Of a stretch of DNA of 64,000 nucleotides, positions 1 through 9,662 are shown piece after piece. Source of the stretch: Methylovorus sp. MM2 (lineage in GTDB: Bacteria > Pseudomonadota > Gammaproteobacteria > Burkholderiales > Methylophilaceae); NCBI RefSeq assembly GCF_001648895.1, contig NZ_LXUF01000001.1, forward strand, positions 1,533,726 to 1,597,725. Direction: 5' to 3'. Every line of letters begins with the position of its first letter. Position 1 is the first letter of the stretch. The notes under the pieces are model-generated. The model searched no databases, was not told the origin of the DNA, and was given only the letters and a program-made list of their open reading frames with translations. Position numbers and translations under genes: made by a program.

Positions 1-636
1 ACGTTCATGCGCCTCATCGATAATGATGGTGTCATATGCATTTAGAAAGCGATCACCCTGCGTTTCCGCGAGCAAAATGCCGTCAGTCATCAACTTGATA
101 TAGCTTGATTCAGATAGCTTGTCATTGAATCGCACCTTGTAACCCACCACTTGCCCCAATGGTGAGTTCAACTCTTGTGCAATACGCGATGCCACTGAAC
201 GCGCTGCGATACGCCGTGGCTGGGTATGGCCAATCAAACCACTGATACCACGGCCTAGCTCAAGACATATTTTGGGCAGTTGCGTGGTTTTACCAGAACC
301 TGTCTCACCGCAAACAATCACCACCTGATGTTGACTGATCGCCTCAGCGATCTCATCTTTTCGCCCGCTAACAGGCAACTCAGCCGGATAATCTGGCTTG
401 GGCAGCGCAACTCTACGAGACTCCAATCTGGCAATAGAGCGGCGAATCTTCTCGGCGATCTCAGCCAATGCACGATCTACAGGTTTACCTTGATCTAAGC
501 TAGCGCGCGTCTGCTGCAGCTTGCGCCTCAACGGAAAGCGGTCGACTAGCATACAAGCAGGCAAGAGCTTTTCTAATTGGGATAGATTTTGACGGGGATT
601 ATTATTTTCTGTGGTCACAGGCAAGGCATCGATCAT
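1..636 (-). CDS. hrpA: ATP-dependent RNA helicase HrpA, N-terminal part (runs off window)
   Basis: The minus strand is open from an ATG at 636 to the window edge, giving 212 residues of the N-terminus of a DEAH-box RNA helicase. An N-terminal helical region (about residues 15-75) precedes the RecA-like domain with Walker A GETGSGKT at 110-117, motif Ia around QPRR at 139-142 and motif II DEAH at 207-210. This arrangement matches HrpA, which in enterobacteria acts in mRNA processing and stalled-ribosome rescue. No in-frame upstream ATG exists before a stop, so 636 is the likely start. The C-terminal helicase, OB and DUF3418 regions lie outside the window. Confidence 0.9.
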   Translation of the reverse strand, partial: MIDALPVTTENNNPRQNLSQLEKLLPACMLVDRFPLRRKLQQTRASLDQGKPVDRALAEIAEKIRRSIARLESRRVALPKPDYPAELPVSGRKDEIAEAISQHQVVIVCGETGSGKTTQLPKICLELGRGISGLIGHTQPRRIAARSVASRIAQELNSPLGQVVGYKVRFNDKLSESSYIKLMTDGILLAETQGDRFLNAYDTIIIDEAHER

Positions 637-656
637 GTCTTATGGCATTTTAGCAT

Positions 657-694
657 GCCGCTACTCTCACCACAGGCATGGTGAAAGTAGCGGC
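657..694 (-). terminator. Hairpin between the 143-residue secreted protein gene and hrpA
   Basis: Two 16-base arms (657-672 and 679-694) pair perfectly except for one C/A mismatch, with a 6-base loop. The hairpin sits after the stop codon of the gene at 723-1154 and before hrpA, both on the minus strand. No clear T-run follows, so it may be a weak terminator or an mRNA 3' stabilising structure. Confidence 0.4.
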
Positions 695-722
695 TAGGAT
701 TGAACCTGAAATTAGCTAGGTT

Positions 723-1154
723 TTATTTCCTCACACAATCTTCAGTACCCGTATTGCCACCTTTGAATTCCGGCTCGAAGTAGAATTTATGGAAGCTAGC
801 TTTGCCCTGCTTATTCGTCTTAAAAGTGGCTAAGCCAACTCCATAATCCTTGGTCGATTGATCGGTGAGTGCAAAATGGATTGCAAACTGGTTGCCATGC
901 GCTGCCGCATAACCCGGGTATTTACCAAAGCCCGGCACTTCAAGGGTGAACTCATAACTCGCATAAGTAGCTGTGCTGTGTTCCGGCTTAAGTTTTAAAG
1001 TGACCTTGCCGGTGTAATCGCCTTCTTTGCTGTCTTTTCCCGTGCATTCGTAAACACCGCTGTAATCCATACCAGTAAATGCTGGCTGGGCTACGGCTTC
1101 TAGCACGAATAAACAACTCAAAATACACAATACATATAGAGAAATTATTTTCAT
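723..1154 (-). CDS. Secreted protein of unknown function
   Basis: A 143-residue protein with a typical Sec signal peptide (residues 1 to about 22, hydrophobic run LYVLCILSCLFVLEAVA ending before QPAF). The mature part is a likely beta-rich single domain; two cysteines (one near YECTG, one near the C-terminus in EDCVRK) could form a disulfide in the periplasm. I do not recognise a family. It stands alone, with hrpA downstream in the same direction and a hairpin between them. Confidence 0.7.
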   Translation of the reverse strand: MKIISLYVLCILSCLFVLEAVAQPAFTGMDYSGVYECTGKDSKEGDYTGKVTLKLKPEHSTATYASYEFTLEVPGFGKYPGYAAAHGNQFAIHFALTDQSTKDYGVGLATFKTNKQGKASFHKFYFEPEFKGGNTGTEDCVRK

Positions 1155-1418
1155 AAAAATCCTGATGAGTTAGTAATCGAATTCACTTAAACTAGGGTTT
1201 AATTAAACTTAGGCTTTAAATAGTTAACCTTGGAATGCGCAACCTTCGAGCAAATTGGCTCGGAACTGAATTAAGCCTTGCACGTCGAATTATCATACCA
1301 TCTACAAAACACAGCCTTATCGCTTGTGTATGGCTTAATTTATTTTTTAAATAGCTACATTTAATCAATAGCCTATGAATCAACAGCCTAATAATGAAAA
1401 GAAAGTCAGGAGATAGCA

Positions 1419-2384
1419 TTGATCATCAAGCATGGCCGTACCATCGTTAACCCAGTCATCAATCTGGCAACACACTATCTTAGCTGCTTAAAGATCATAT
1501 TTGCCAAGGCGACTTCAGAATGGTTCGCGCATCGGGTAAACAGCAAAGGGGCGGCTCTTGCGTTTTATACCCTGTTTTCCCTTACCCCGATACTGGTTCT
1601 GATCATTGCCGTGATGGGTTACTTTTTGGGTGAAAAAGCCGCGCATGGTGAGCTCATCGAACAGATATCAGGCCTCGTCGGCGAAAGCGGTGCGCACGTT
1701 ATTCAATCTTTGCTGGTAGCTTCGAGCAATCCAAAATCCGGCATCATTGCCACACTGGTTTCGGGCTCGCTGATATTTATCGGTGCCACCACGGTGATCG
1801 CAGAGTTAAAAGCCAGCTTGGATGAAATATGGGAAGTAAAAAAGATCGTACATAAAGGCAAACAGGCGGCATTCAAACACTTGCTGAGAACCCGCATACT
1901 CTCGTTCAGCATCATCATCGCACTGGCCTTTTTACTGCTTACATCCCTCGCATTAAGTGCTGGCCTTGCATTGGCTGAACCCTACCTGAAAGATATTTTG
2001 GGTGGATACCTGATCGTACTTTCATGGCTTTCATCATTGATCTCTTTCGGCGTGATTACCGCCATGTTCGCAGTGACTTATAAGATGCTACCGAATGTGC
2101 CTTTATCATGGCGCGATGTAGCCATTGGCGCTGCGCTGACAGCGATATTGTTTGCCTTGGGTAAATTTCTCATCGGTATATACCTTAAACATAGTGCGGT
2201 ATCGTCGAGCTTTGGTGCTGCTGGGTCACTGATCGCGCTTTTGCTATGGATATATTATTCAGCGCAGATATTCTTCTATGGAGCAGAGGTGACGCGCCAG
2301 TTTGCTCTCAATTTTGGTAGCCTTAAAAAAGCACCCGCTAAGCGGCGAAGCGTGACTGCATCTCCTCAAGATTCAACTCCTTAA
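1419..2384 (+). CDS. YihY/BrkB family inner-membrane protein
   Basis: A 321-residue integral membrane protein of the BrkB/YihY (UPF0761) family. Six hydrophobic segments are visible, and the family signature GAALAFYTLFSLTP occurs near residue 43. The function is not settled: despite its older annotation as ribonuclease BN it is not a nuclease, and a transporter role has been proposed. The start is TTG at 1419, supported by an AGGAG six bases upstream (1408-1412). Its 3' end overlaps the convergent methyltransferase gene by 47 bases. Confidence 0.85.
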   Translation: MIIKHGRTIVNPVINLATHYLSCLKIIFAKATSEWFAHRVNSKGAALAFYTLFSLTPILVLIIAVMGYFLGEKAAHGELIEQISGLVGESGAHVIQSLLVASSNPKSGIIATLVSGSLIFIGATTVIAELKASLDEIWEVKKIVHKGKQAAFKHLLRTRILSFSIIIALAFLLLTSLALSAGLALAEPYLKDILGGYLIVLSWLSSLISFGVITAMFAVTYKMLPNVPLSWRDVAIGAALTAILFALGKFLIGIYLKHSAVSSSFGAAGSLIALLLWIYYSAQIFFYGAEVTRQFALNFGSLKKAPAKRRSVTASPQDSTP

Positions 2385-3159
2385 GAATATGCTCTAGCCT
2401 TATTTGCGCATTCTTGCGTGGGGCATTCTTATAACGGGCGATGATCAGCTCGTTCTTCATCGAATGTTCCCACCCAACCAACTCAGTCACAGTGACTTGA
2501 TAACCATGTGCTTCAAGTTGTAGGCAACGCAACACATTGGTGATCTGGCTACCGAATTCTCTAGTATGAATAGGATGACGCCATATCTCCGATAATGGCG
2601 TCTTGCCGAACGATTCATTCTTATGGCGGCGCAATACTTCGGCTACCTCAGCTTGGCAACATGGCACCAGCACCATGAATTGCGCCTGCTTCTCAAGCCC
2701 GAACCTAATGGCATCATCCGTGGCCGTATCGCACGCGTGGAGTGCTGTTACTATATCCACTTTTTCTGGTAATGCAGCAGAGGTAATGGATTCCTCAACG
2801 CTCAGATGCAAAAAATCCATGCGGCCAAAACCCAGCTTTTCTGCCAATACCTGAGATTTTTGCACGAGCTCCTCTCGCGTCTCAATACCGACAACCTTGC
2901 CTGCTGCTAGCGACTTCATAAAGAGGTCGTAAAGTATAAAACCCAGATAGGATTTCCCCGCCCCGTGATCGACCAGCACCGGCTGCTCATTCGCTGCATA
3001 GGCTTCAGTGAGTAAAGGCTCTATGAACTGGTATAGGTGATATACCTGCTTGAGTTTGCGGCGTGTGTCCTGATTGAGCTTGCCATCACGCGTGAGGATA
3101 TGCAGCTCTTTCAGCAACTCTATCGATTGATTGGGTTTGATTTCGGGGATAAGTGTCAT
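2338..3159 (-). CDS. Class I SAM-dependent methyltransferase (Methyltransf_32 type)
   Basis: A 273-residue protein with a Rossmann-type methyltransferase core. Motif I is DHGAGKSYLG at about 64-73, followed by an acidic strand end (GIETRE) and ALHACD/VPCC motifs characteristic of the Methyltransf_32 (PF13679) group, whose members include METTL25-like proteins. The substrate cannot be predicted; the CDxA/PCC pattern is seen in several RNA or protein methyltransferases. The 3' end overlaps the convergent BrkB-family gene by 47 bases, so there is no room for a terminator. Confidence 0.8.
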   Translation of the reverse strand: MTLIPEIKPNQSIELLKELHILTRDGKLNQDTRRKLKQVYHLYQFIEPLLTEAYAANEQPVLVDHGAGKSYLGFILYDLFMKSLAAGKVVGIETREELVQKSQVLAEKLGFGRMDFLHLSVEESITSAALPEKVDIVTALHACDTATDDAIRFGLEKQAQFMVLVPCCQAEVAEVLRRHKNESFGKTPLSEIWRHPIHTREFGSQITNVLRCLQLEAHGYQVTVTELVGWEHSMKNELIIARYKNAPRKNAQIRLEHILKELNLEEMQSRFAA

Positions 3160-3290
3160 ATGCCTAGTTTACCATTGCGGGCCTAGTAGCAAATATTAGC
3201 GGCATAAAGACGAGAAGTTTTAGGTGAGACTTTTAGGTATAGATAAGCTTTGCAACCGAATAAAACCATGATTACATTAGTAAGATTGCA

Positions 3291-3794
3291 TTAAAAATCG
3301 AATCGTAAGCGCAATTGCTCCTGTGAGGCAGCATCCACCGAGTTAAAGTATTTTTGCACCAGCACCTCATAAGTCTCAAGTGTGGGGGCATGCGGGAATT
3401 CTTTACCGAAGCGTTTCAAAAGTACTGACACTCGGCTGTTAAGTCGTTCACGCTTAAAATAGTGCAGCATTAACCGCACACGCAAGCTTTGCACGACAAG
3501 CTCACGCAGCAATGGGTCATTAAACACCCATGTCGATGCATCGGAATTAACCGCATGCATATCCAGTGCTTGGTGTTTTTCGTCGACCTCTTCACCAAAA
3601 AGATAGTTGGTAGCGGCAGCCGCGATCAGATTGGCCTCATCATCACTTGTGACATGCTGTTTATAGACGCGGAAATTTGCAAACACGCTCAGTTTGGCAA
3701 TGGCGAGAAACCGCTTGAATTGCCTGTGCGACATGAAATGCATAATGAAATATGCCACGACACAAATCAGAATTAAAAAATATACCGTTAACAT
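3291..3794 (-). CDS. Membrane-anchored protein of unknown function
   Basis: A 167-residue protein with one N-terminal transmembrane segment (residues 3-20, VYFLILICVVAYFIMHFM) followed by a basic stretch (SHRQFKRF) and a mostly helical soluble domain. The positive charge after the segment suggests an N-out, cytoplasmic-domain topology. I do not recognise the family. It stands alone between the methyltransferase and alkaline phosphatase genes, all on the minus strand. Confidence 0.6.
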   Translation of the reverse strand: MLTVYFLILICVVAYFIMHFMSHRQFKRFLAIAKLSVFANFRVYKQHVTSDDEANLIAAAATNYLFGEEVDEKHQALDMHAVNSDASTWVFNDPLLRELVVQSLRVRLMLHYFKRERLNSRVSVLLKRFGKEFPHAPTLETYEVLVQKYFNSVDAASQEQLRLRFDF

Positions 3795-4075
3795 TTACCC
3801 TCGCCACAACCAGACTCACCACTAGATACTTCACCGTGAATATCAAAATATAGCTAAATGACCTTTGTGTGTTTAGAAAAACCTAAGGCCACGATGCTTA
3901 CTAAATTTTTATAGCAAGATTCTTCATAGAGGGCATTTTCAGCAGACAATTCAATATCTAATGAAATAAAGCAGATGTCAGTATGGGGCATTGGGGCTAA
4001 TGGACTAGCTTGAGACCCAAAATAAAACCTAGCTCAGGGCTTTAGGTCCAGAGTTTTAGGTTCGGGGCTTAAAAC

Positions 4076-5590
4076 TTAAAATCCAAACGCATCTTTCATC
4101 ACATGAAAGATATAGTTCTGCTCTTTGATGCCGCGAAACAGATAGGCTTTTGGCCCACCAGCGAATATCTCCACATCATCTGCTGCATGCGTTTCTGAAT
4201 CCAGCGGTACATTGTTTTCCTGATGGAAATCAGGGCTCTCGGTATCAACCTGCGACATATCCTCGATACGGCCACTGCGAGCCGGATTCTTATGGATATC
4301 CTCTGCCGGCACATCAGGGTAGTAACCTTTGCCATTGGCATAACTTATCGTGGTGTATGGCTTGCCATCCGCAGCGAGTTGCAGCTTGCCGTCCACCATC
4401 ACTTTACCTAATATCGGGTTGCCGCGTTCTGGGTAGCCGCCGATGGTCATGGTGTGACTATGGTCGGCAGTCACGATCACCAATGTATCTTTGAGATCAA
4501 CTCTTTCCAGCGCTTTTTTTACCGCATCAGATAACGCAACGGTCTCAGTCAATGCGCGAAATGCGTTGTTGGCATGGTGTGCATGGTCTATACGCCCTGC
4601 TTCTACCATCAAAAAATAGCCTTTAGAGTTCTTTTTGAGTATATCGATCGCTTTGGCCGTCATGTCAGCCAATGAAGGTTCTTTGCCTGCATCGTTCGGG
4701 CGGTCATGCTCATACTTCATGTGGGATCGCTCGAAGAGGCCGATCAACCTCTTGGTATTAGCCGGGTCGATAGCATCGAACTGCGCCTGATTCCACACGT
4801 ATTTTGCATCGAATTTCTTAACGTATTCATCAACAAGGTTGCGTCCATCACGCCTATCACCTTTCTTACCAATATCTTCAGGATCATCCACGGTATTGGG
4901 CAAAAATCGGCTACGCCCACCACCAAGCACGACTTCAAGGCCATCGCCAATACCGCCTTTGCCATAATCATCGATCAACTGTGAGGCAATATCTTTGATG
5001 CCCGTATCCGCTGGTAGATTATTATCCGATTCCCAATCGCGCATCGATGTATGTGCATAAGTAGCCGCAGGGGTGGCATGCGTGATACGTGCTGTTGAGA
5101 TAATGCCCGTTGAGCGTCCATTTTTTTCGGCCAGCTCCAGTATCGTCGTCAGTTTGGCGGCTTGTACTTTGGCGTTATCTTTTTCACCATTCTCGATCGT
5201 CTGGTCGACAGATAGCAAGCCATCATTAGTTTTAACACCGGTCACCATTGCTGTCATGGTAGGGGCTGAATCCGACGTTTGCTGGTTGGCAGAATAGGTT
5301 TTTGATAAAGCAAGATAAGGTAACTTCTCAAAAGCGAGCTGATTACCCTCACCATCTACGCCGCGTGACTGCCCCTCAAATATGCGTGCGGCAGTTACCG
5401 TGGCAACACCCATGCCATCGCCAACGAACAGGATCACGTTCTTAGCATGCCCCATATTAGGCAAGACTTTCTTTGCAGCAGCTAACTCAGTTTGGCCGTG
5501 GCGATACCATGTGTTGGCATCTTCAGCAAAAGTACTAGCGCTTACAATCATCAGAGCGGCGGCGATTACATATTGAGTCATTTGTTTCAT
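4076..5590 (-). CDS. phoA: Alkaline phosphatase, PhoA family
   Basis: A 504-residue periplasmic phosphomonoesterase that releases phosphate from organic esters. A signal peptide covers about residues 1-22 (ending STFA). The metal and catalytic motifs of the family are present: DGMG at 58-61, nucleophile Ser108 in TSDSAPT, the HAT/HTS metal-binding region, DHAHH in EAGRIDHAHHANN, the TADHSH metal motif and SETHAADD near the C-terminus. All key residues are intact. Phosphate-starvation control would be expected for this family, but I found no convincing Pho box. The neighbours are functionally unrelated. Confidence 0.93.
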   Translation of the reverse strand: MKQMTQYVIAAALMIVSASTFAEDANTWYRHGQTELAAAKKVLPNMGHAKNVILFVGDGMGVATVTAARIFEGQSRGVDGEGNQLAFEKLPYLALSKTYSANQQTSDSAPTMTAMVTGVKTNDGLLSVDQTIENGEKDNAKVQAAKLTTILELAEKNGRSTGIISTARITHATPAATYAHTSMRDWESDNNLPADTGIKDIASQLIDDYGKGGIGDGLEVVLGGGRSRFLPNTVDDPEDIGKKGDRRDGRNLVDEYVKKFDAKYVWNQAQFDAIDPANTKRLIGLFERSHMKYEHDRPNDAGKEPSLADMTAKAIDILKKNSKGYFLMVEAGRIDHAHHANNAFRALTETVALSDAVKKALERVDLKDTLVIVTADHSHTMTIGGYPERGNPILGKVMVDGKLQLAADGKPYTTISYANGKGYYPDVPAEDIHKNPARSGRIEDMSQVDTESPDFHQENNVPLDSETHAADDVEIFAGGPKAYLFRGIKEQNYIFHVMKDAFGF

Positions 5591-5736
5591 TTTAGCATTC
5601 CGGTAAAAACTGATAGACAGTCACATCATCGATAGAATAGTAGCCGATGATGTCATGCTGATGACCATCATTTACAGAATGCGTAGCTTGTTACCCATGA
5701 CTACCCATTTGTTGAGTGGGGTTTTAGCGGGATGGG

Positions 5737-8700
5737 TTAAAACACCCAACTCACATAGACATTCGCCGCATGTGATCGATTGTTATCACCATGCTGACCT
5801 CTGTAGCTGATGCCTGCATTGAGTGCTGGGGTGATGTTTGAGTTTAGCCCGATGTCATAGAGGAAGGCATCACGAGCGATAGGATTACCTCTCACATCAA
5901 AGTCTGTGCCACTGTTTAGTTTGGCTTCACTCTTAGGTGTGACATCGCCTTCAGCATGGCGTAAACCTAAAGAGCCATTTAAACTGACTGGCAGGCTTTT
6001 GATACTGGGTAGCAGATGCGTGAACCTGACACCTGCAGTGGTGAGTGTCGTATTGGTCTGTTCACGACCGAGTTTGAGTGCTGCTGCATCGCCACGTTCA
6101 GTGAAACCTTCACGGTTGGTCATGACCTGTGCAACATTCACAAAGGGTTCTATTGTGGCCGTGCTAATGTTGAGACGGTATCCGAGGTCAGCGAAGGCTT
6201 GTAGAGTATGGGCATTGTAGTCAGCAGATTCTCGTCCATTAAAGCTACCGAAGGCTAGGTTACGTCCTGTATCAAGCCTGTGGTAGCCATAGCTGGTACC
6301 GAGCTTGAGTGAGACCTTATCGAAACTACGGCCTGCATAACCACCTAAGTGAACACTGTCGATATCGGCACGGCTGCTACGAGTATTAAAACGTGTGTCG
6401 CCATAACCACCTAGCAGGCCAACCGTCCAAGCTTCGCTATCTCCGATGATGCGATCTGTGCCGACGATGCCGCCATTCATGTAACGGGAAGTGCTGTCGG
6501 TATTGCTGTTTCTATCCCCATAGGCATAGATGGAGCTGCCTTTGAACCAGACTGAATTGCCATCTGGTTGATAGAGGCGATTGGTGACCGCACTTCTGAC
6601 GAAATCCGTATCATCGATCAAAGCGCCTTGTGCACTGGCATGCACTTCACCTGCAAGCTGACTAAAGGCATTACGCGCGCCAGCAGCATCCAGACCTAAC
6701 ACGGCTGCGCCAATAACACTACTTGCCAATGGGGTAAGACCGCTGGCGGCCTGCATCTGATTATAGCTGCCGCCAATGTCGGTAAAATTGGTGTTGTTAC
6801 GTGTGAGGTCTAATGAGATCGTGCCGGGTGTGGAGTAATCCAGTGTGGATGAGAAGAACGCCAGATCAGTCGTTGTGCCTGCGAATGCACCAGTCAGCGT
6901 GCCAGTGTAATTCAGGATGTCATAGCTGATGGTAGAGCCCGCAATGTAATTGCCCGGTGTGATGATGGTGTTGACCGTGCCGCCGTTGATGATGACGTTG
7001 CCATTCACATTAATACGATCAGAAGCTCCAGCATCATTCACTTCGACGTTGTAGTTCGAGCCAGCAGCAAAGGTCAGGTCACCATTGACGGTCAACGTAC
7101 CGATGGAATTGCCTGGGGCTAGAGTGCCGCCGGAACGGATAAGTACATCAAGGGCTGTCAATGTTCCGTTACCACCAAGCAGACCATCGATAATCGGCTG
7201 ACCGCTATCGACGGTGCCATTCACGATAAAACGTGCACCACTGTCGACGACAATGTTGGTCGCCACTCGAAGTAATCCGCCTACGCCAACGGCAAGGGTG
7301 CCTCCTTCTACATCGACTGTGTTAAGAGTGCCATTTGTGGTGCCATTAAAATTCCATGTACCTGTACCTGCCTTGACCAGACTGAGAGCACCCCCACCAT
7401 TAGCATCAAGTGAACCGTAGTATAAGGAATCACCTAATACACTGGTGTCTATCGTCAGGGTCGAGCTGCCGGAAGCATTTTTGACAGTACCTGCGACTGA
7501 CAAACTGCCGAGAATTGCATCCGTCCCATTGAGGTCAAATGAGGTAAAAAAGCCGAGCAGTTCGACGGCGACGGTATTGGATGAAATCCTGCCTGCACCT
7601 GAGACCACGAGTACAGCGTCATTATAGAAGCGCTGGATGCCGCCGCTGATGGCATTCGCGGCAGAAACATTAAGAGTGCTATTATCGAAGAATTCCAGAA
7701 TTCCGCCACTGATGGCATTAGCGGCACTGGCATTAAGACTGCTGCTATCGAAGAAAGTCGGACTTCCACCACTGATGGCATCGGCGACACTGGCATTGAG
7801 GCTACTGCTATTGTTGAAATTCTGAATCCCACCACTGATGGCATTAGCGACACTGGCATTGAGGCTGCTGGTATTGTAGAAAAGCTGACCCCCACCACTC
7901 ACGGCATTAGCGGCGCTGGCATTGAGGCTACTGGTGTCATTGAAACGCTGATCCCCACCACTGATGGCGTTCGATGCACTTGCATTGAAGCTACTGGTGT
8001 TATAGAACCTCTGAACACCACCGTTGATCGCATTCGATGCACTGGCATTCAGGCTACTGGTGTCATTGAATTCCTGAGTCCCGCCACTTACTGCATTGGA
8101 GGCACTGGCATTCAGATTACTGGAGTCAAGGAAATTCTGAGTTCCACCGCTGAGGGCATTAGATACAGTGGCATTGAGACTACTGGTGTCCCTAAAAGTC
8201 TGATCCCCACCGCTGACTGCATTCGCCGCACTGGCATTGAGGCTACTGCCTTCTTCGAAAGTCTGGGTCCCACCGCTGATGGCATTCGCAGCACTGGCAT
8301 TGAAGCTACTGCTATCTTCGAAAGCCTGAGTCCCACCGCTGATGACGTCCGATACACTGGCATTGAGGCTACTGAAGCTCCAAAAAACCTGAATCCCGTC
8401 ACTGATGGCGTTCGATGCACTGGCGTTGAGGCTACTGCTACCTTCGAAAACCTGAATCCCACCGCTGATGGCATTGGCTATACTGGCATTCAATGTGCTC
8501 GTATGATAGAAAGCCTGAGTCCCACCGCTGACTGCATTCGATACACTGGCCTTGAGGCTGCTGGTGTCAAAGAAAGTCTGAGTCCCACCGATGACTGCGC
8601 CCGTGATATTGGCTGACAGCGTATCACTTCCAAAGAAATAGCTATCTCCAGAGGTTATTGCGCCACTAACAGATGCATCGTAATCCGCAGCATAGATGGG

Positions 8701-8757
8701 GGCTGCAAATAACATCAATGGCAGAAAAACCAGCGTGGGTTTGAGTGTGAATCGCAT
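5737..8757 (-). CDS. Type V autotransporter with 21-residue passenger repeats
   Basis: A 1006-residue outer-membrane autotransporter. A signal peptide (residues 1-23) is followed by 17 consecutive 21-residue units (residues 24 to about 380) with consensus SSLNASxxNAISGGxQxFxx, resembling the GG-x-Q beta-helix repeats of AIDA-like adhesins. A non-repetitive beta-helix stalk follows (about 380-650, with PATR-like LVKAGTGTWNF segment and GTLAPGNSIGTLTV). The C-terminal beta-barrel (about 735-1006) ends in VSWVF with a terminal aromatic residue as expected for Bam-dependent insertion. An AAGGGA lies six bases before the ATG. No serine-protease triad is evident in the passenger, so an adhesin or aggregation role is inferred. 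It is divergent from a two-component system at 8988. Confidence 0.9.
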   Translation of the reverse strand: MRFTLKPTLVFLPLMLFAAPIYAADYDASVSGAITSGDSYFFGSDTLSANITGAVIGGTQTFFDTSSLKASVSNAVSGGTQAFYHTSTLNASIANAISGGIQVFEGSSSLNASASNAISDGIQVFWSFSSLNASVSDVISGGTQAFEDSSSFNASAANAISGGTQTFEEGSSLNASAANAVSGGDQTFRDTSSLNATVSNALSGGTQNFLDSSNLNASASNAVSGGTQEFNDTSSLNASASNAINGGVQRFYNTSSFNASASNAISGGDQRFNDTSSLNASAANAVSGGGQLFYNTSSLNASVANAISGGIQNFNNSSSLNASVADAISGGSPTFFDSSSLNASAANAISGGILEFFDNSTLNVSAANAISGGIQRFYNDAVLVVSGAGRISSNTVAVELLGFFTSFDLNGTDAILGSLSVAGTVKNASGSSTLTIDTSVLGDSLYYGSLDANGGGALSLVKAGTGTWNFNGTTNGTLNTVDVEGGTLAVGVGGLLRVATNIVVDSGARFIVNGTVDSGQPIIDGLLGGNGTLTALDVLIRSGGTLAPGNSIGTLTVNGDLTFAAGSNYNVEVNDAGASDRINVNGNVIINGGTVNTIITPGNYIAGSTISYDILNYTGTLTGAFAGTTTDLAFFSSTLDYSTPGTISLDLTRNNTNFTDIGGSYNQMQAASGLTPLASSVIGAAVLGLDAAGARNAFSQLAGEVHASAQGALIDDTDFVRSAVTNRLYQPDGNSVWFKGSSIYAYGDRNSNTDSTSRYMNGGIVGTDRIIGDSEAWTVGLLGGYGDTRFNTRSSRADIDSVHLGGYAGRSFDKVSLKLGTSYGYHRLDTGRNLAFGSFNGRESADYNAHTLQAFADLGYRLNISTATIEPFVNVAQVMTNREGFTERGDAAALKLGREQTNTTLTTAGVRFTHLLPSIKSLPVSLNGSLGLRHAEGDVTPKSEAKLNSGTDFDVRGNPIARDAFLYDIGLNSNITPALNAGISYRGQHGDNNRSHAANVYVSWVF
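7618..8688 (-). repeat. Seventeen tandem 63-base coding repeats in the autotransporter passenger
   Basis: Exactly in-frame 63-base units (17 x 63 = 1071 bases) encode the 21-residue motif. The central units (about 4 to 14) are the most alike at both DNA and protein level, with SSLNAS and NAISGG nearly invariant and the six residues around QxFxxT variable. The first two units and the last are the most diverged, and an eighteenth degenerate unit follows. Such arrays can change copy number by slippage or recombination. Confidence 0.95.
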
Positions 8758-8987
8758 ACATGTTCCCTTTAGGTAAGCGTCTTGCCAGCCCTGACCAGCG
8801 ACGTCTTATTGCGGTTACAGATGTTGCGGCCACGCACAAGCACCTGATTTATTTAGAGATAGATTGTAGGTAAATAGGGTACGCTTGTATGTCGCCAATT
8901 GTGGCTACATACTTCTATAGGTAAGTTTCCGCATAATAGGGATTGCTCGGGATTAAAATCCTTATTCTTGATATAAAAAAATAGATC

Positions 8988-9662
8988 ATGCCCACTGTTT
9001 CTGATAATCCCGATGTGATAAGGCTCGTCTTGATCGAAGACGACATTCAGTTCAATCGACACTTCAAGGATGCGATGAAGCTGACAGATGAAGTCGTTCT
9101 ACTTGGCACTGCAAGCTCCGTGAAAGATGGCTTGGCATTGATTAAAACCACTGAGGTTGATGTACTGGTGGTTGATCTTGGTTTACCAGATGGTAGTGGC
9201 ATCGAACTTATCAAGGCGGCAAAAAAGCGCTTACCAACATGCCAGATCATGGTGTTCTCGATATTCGGTGATGAGGTCAATGTACTAAAATCTATTGAAG
9301 CTGGCGCGACAGGCTACCTGCTTAAAGAATATACGCCCGATCAATTGATCCAGGAGATCAAGAATCTGCATGCCGGGGGGAGCCCGATCAGCCCGATCAT
9401 CGCACGACAGATACTCTTGCGTATGCACGCTGGTAAATCTGAATCCGCTGAGAAAGAAGGTACCGACACATCTTCGCTATCAAGTAGAGAGCAGGAGGTG
9501 CTTAACCTCATCACCCAAGGTTTCAGCTATGGCGACATCGCGAAGAAACTCGATATCTCGTACCACACCGTGCGTACATTCGTGAGGAGAGTCTATTTGA
9601 AGCTCGAAGTTAACTCACAAGCTGAAGCGGTCGCCAAGGGAAGAGATAAAGGTCTGTTATGA
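8988..9662 (+). CDS. Response regulator, NarL/FixJ family
   Basis: A 224-residue response regulator. The receiver domain (about 10-125) shows the acidic pair EDD at 17-19, phosphoacceptor Asp63 in VVDLGLPDGSG and the conserved Lys in LLKEYTP. A LuxR-type helix-turn-helix occupies about 155-224 (SSREQEVLNLITQGFSYGDIA). Its stop codon overlaps the ATG of the partner kinase gene by 4 bases, so the two are cotranslated. It lies head-to-head with the autotransporter gene, 230 bases apart, making that gene a plausible target (inference). Confidence 0.9.
   Translation: MPTVSDNPDVIRLVLIEDDIQFNRHFKDAMKLTDEVVLLGTASSVKDGLALIKTTEVDVLVVDLGLPDGSGIELIKAAKKRLPTCQIMVFSIFGDEVNVLKSIEAGATGYLLKEYTPDQLIQEIKNLHAGGSPISPIIARQILLRMHAGKSESAEKEGTDTSSLSSREQEVLNLITQGFSYGDIAKKLDISYHTVRTFVRRVYLKLEVNSQAEAVAKGRDKGLL

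Noticed and set aside
1216-1419. 67-residue minus-strand ORF between the secreted protein and the BrkB-family gene
   Set aside because: It has no ribosome site, an unlikely composition, and occupies the promoter region of the gene at 1419.
4002-4075. Repeated GGCTTTAGG/GGCTTAAA-like words downstream of the alkaline phosphatase gene
   Set aside because: Too irregular to call a repeat array; no hairpin with T-run can be formed.
5591-5736. Possible Pho box upstream of the alkaline phosphatase gene
   Set aside because: A CTGTAAA and a TGGTCAT occur on the coding strand, but each fits only about five of seven positions and the spacing is ten rather than eleven bases.
7455-8474. Long minus-strand ORFs in another frame across the autotransporter repeats (MPSAVGF... 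units)
   Set aside because: They are out-of-frame readings of the 63-base repeat, which stays open in more than one frame because 63 is a multiple of three.
8853-9062. 69-residue minus-strand ORF in the divergent region before the NarL-type regulator
   Set aside because: It overlaps the regulator's 5' end, lacks a ribosome site and shows no recognisable protein feature.
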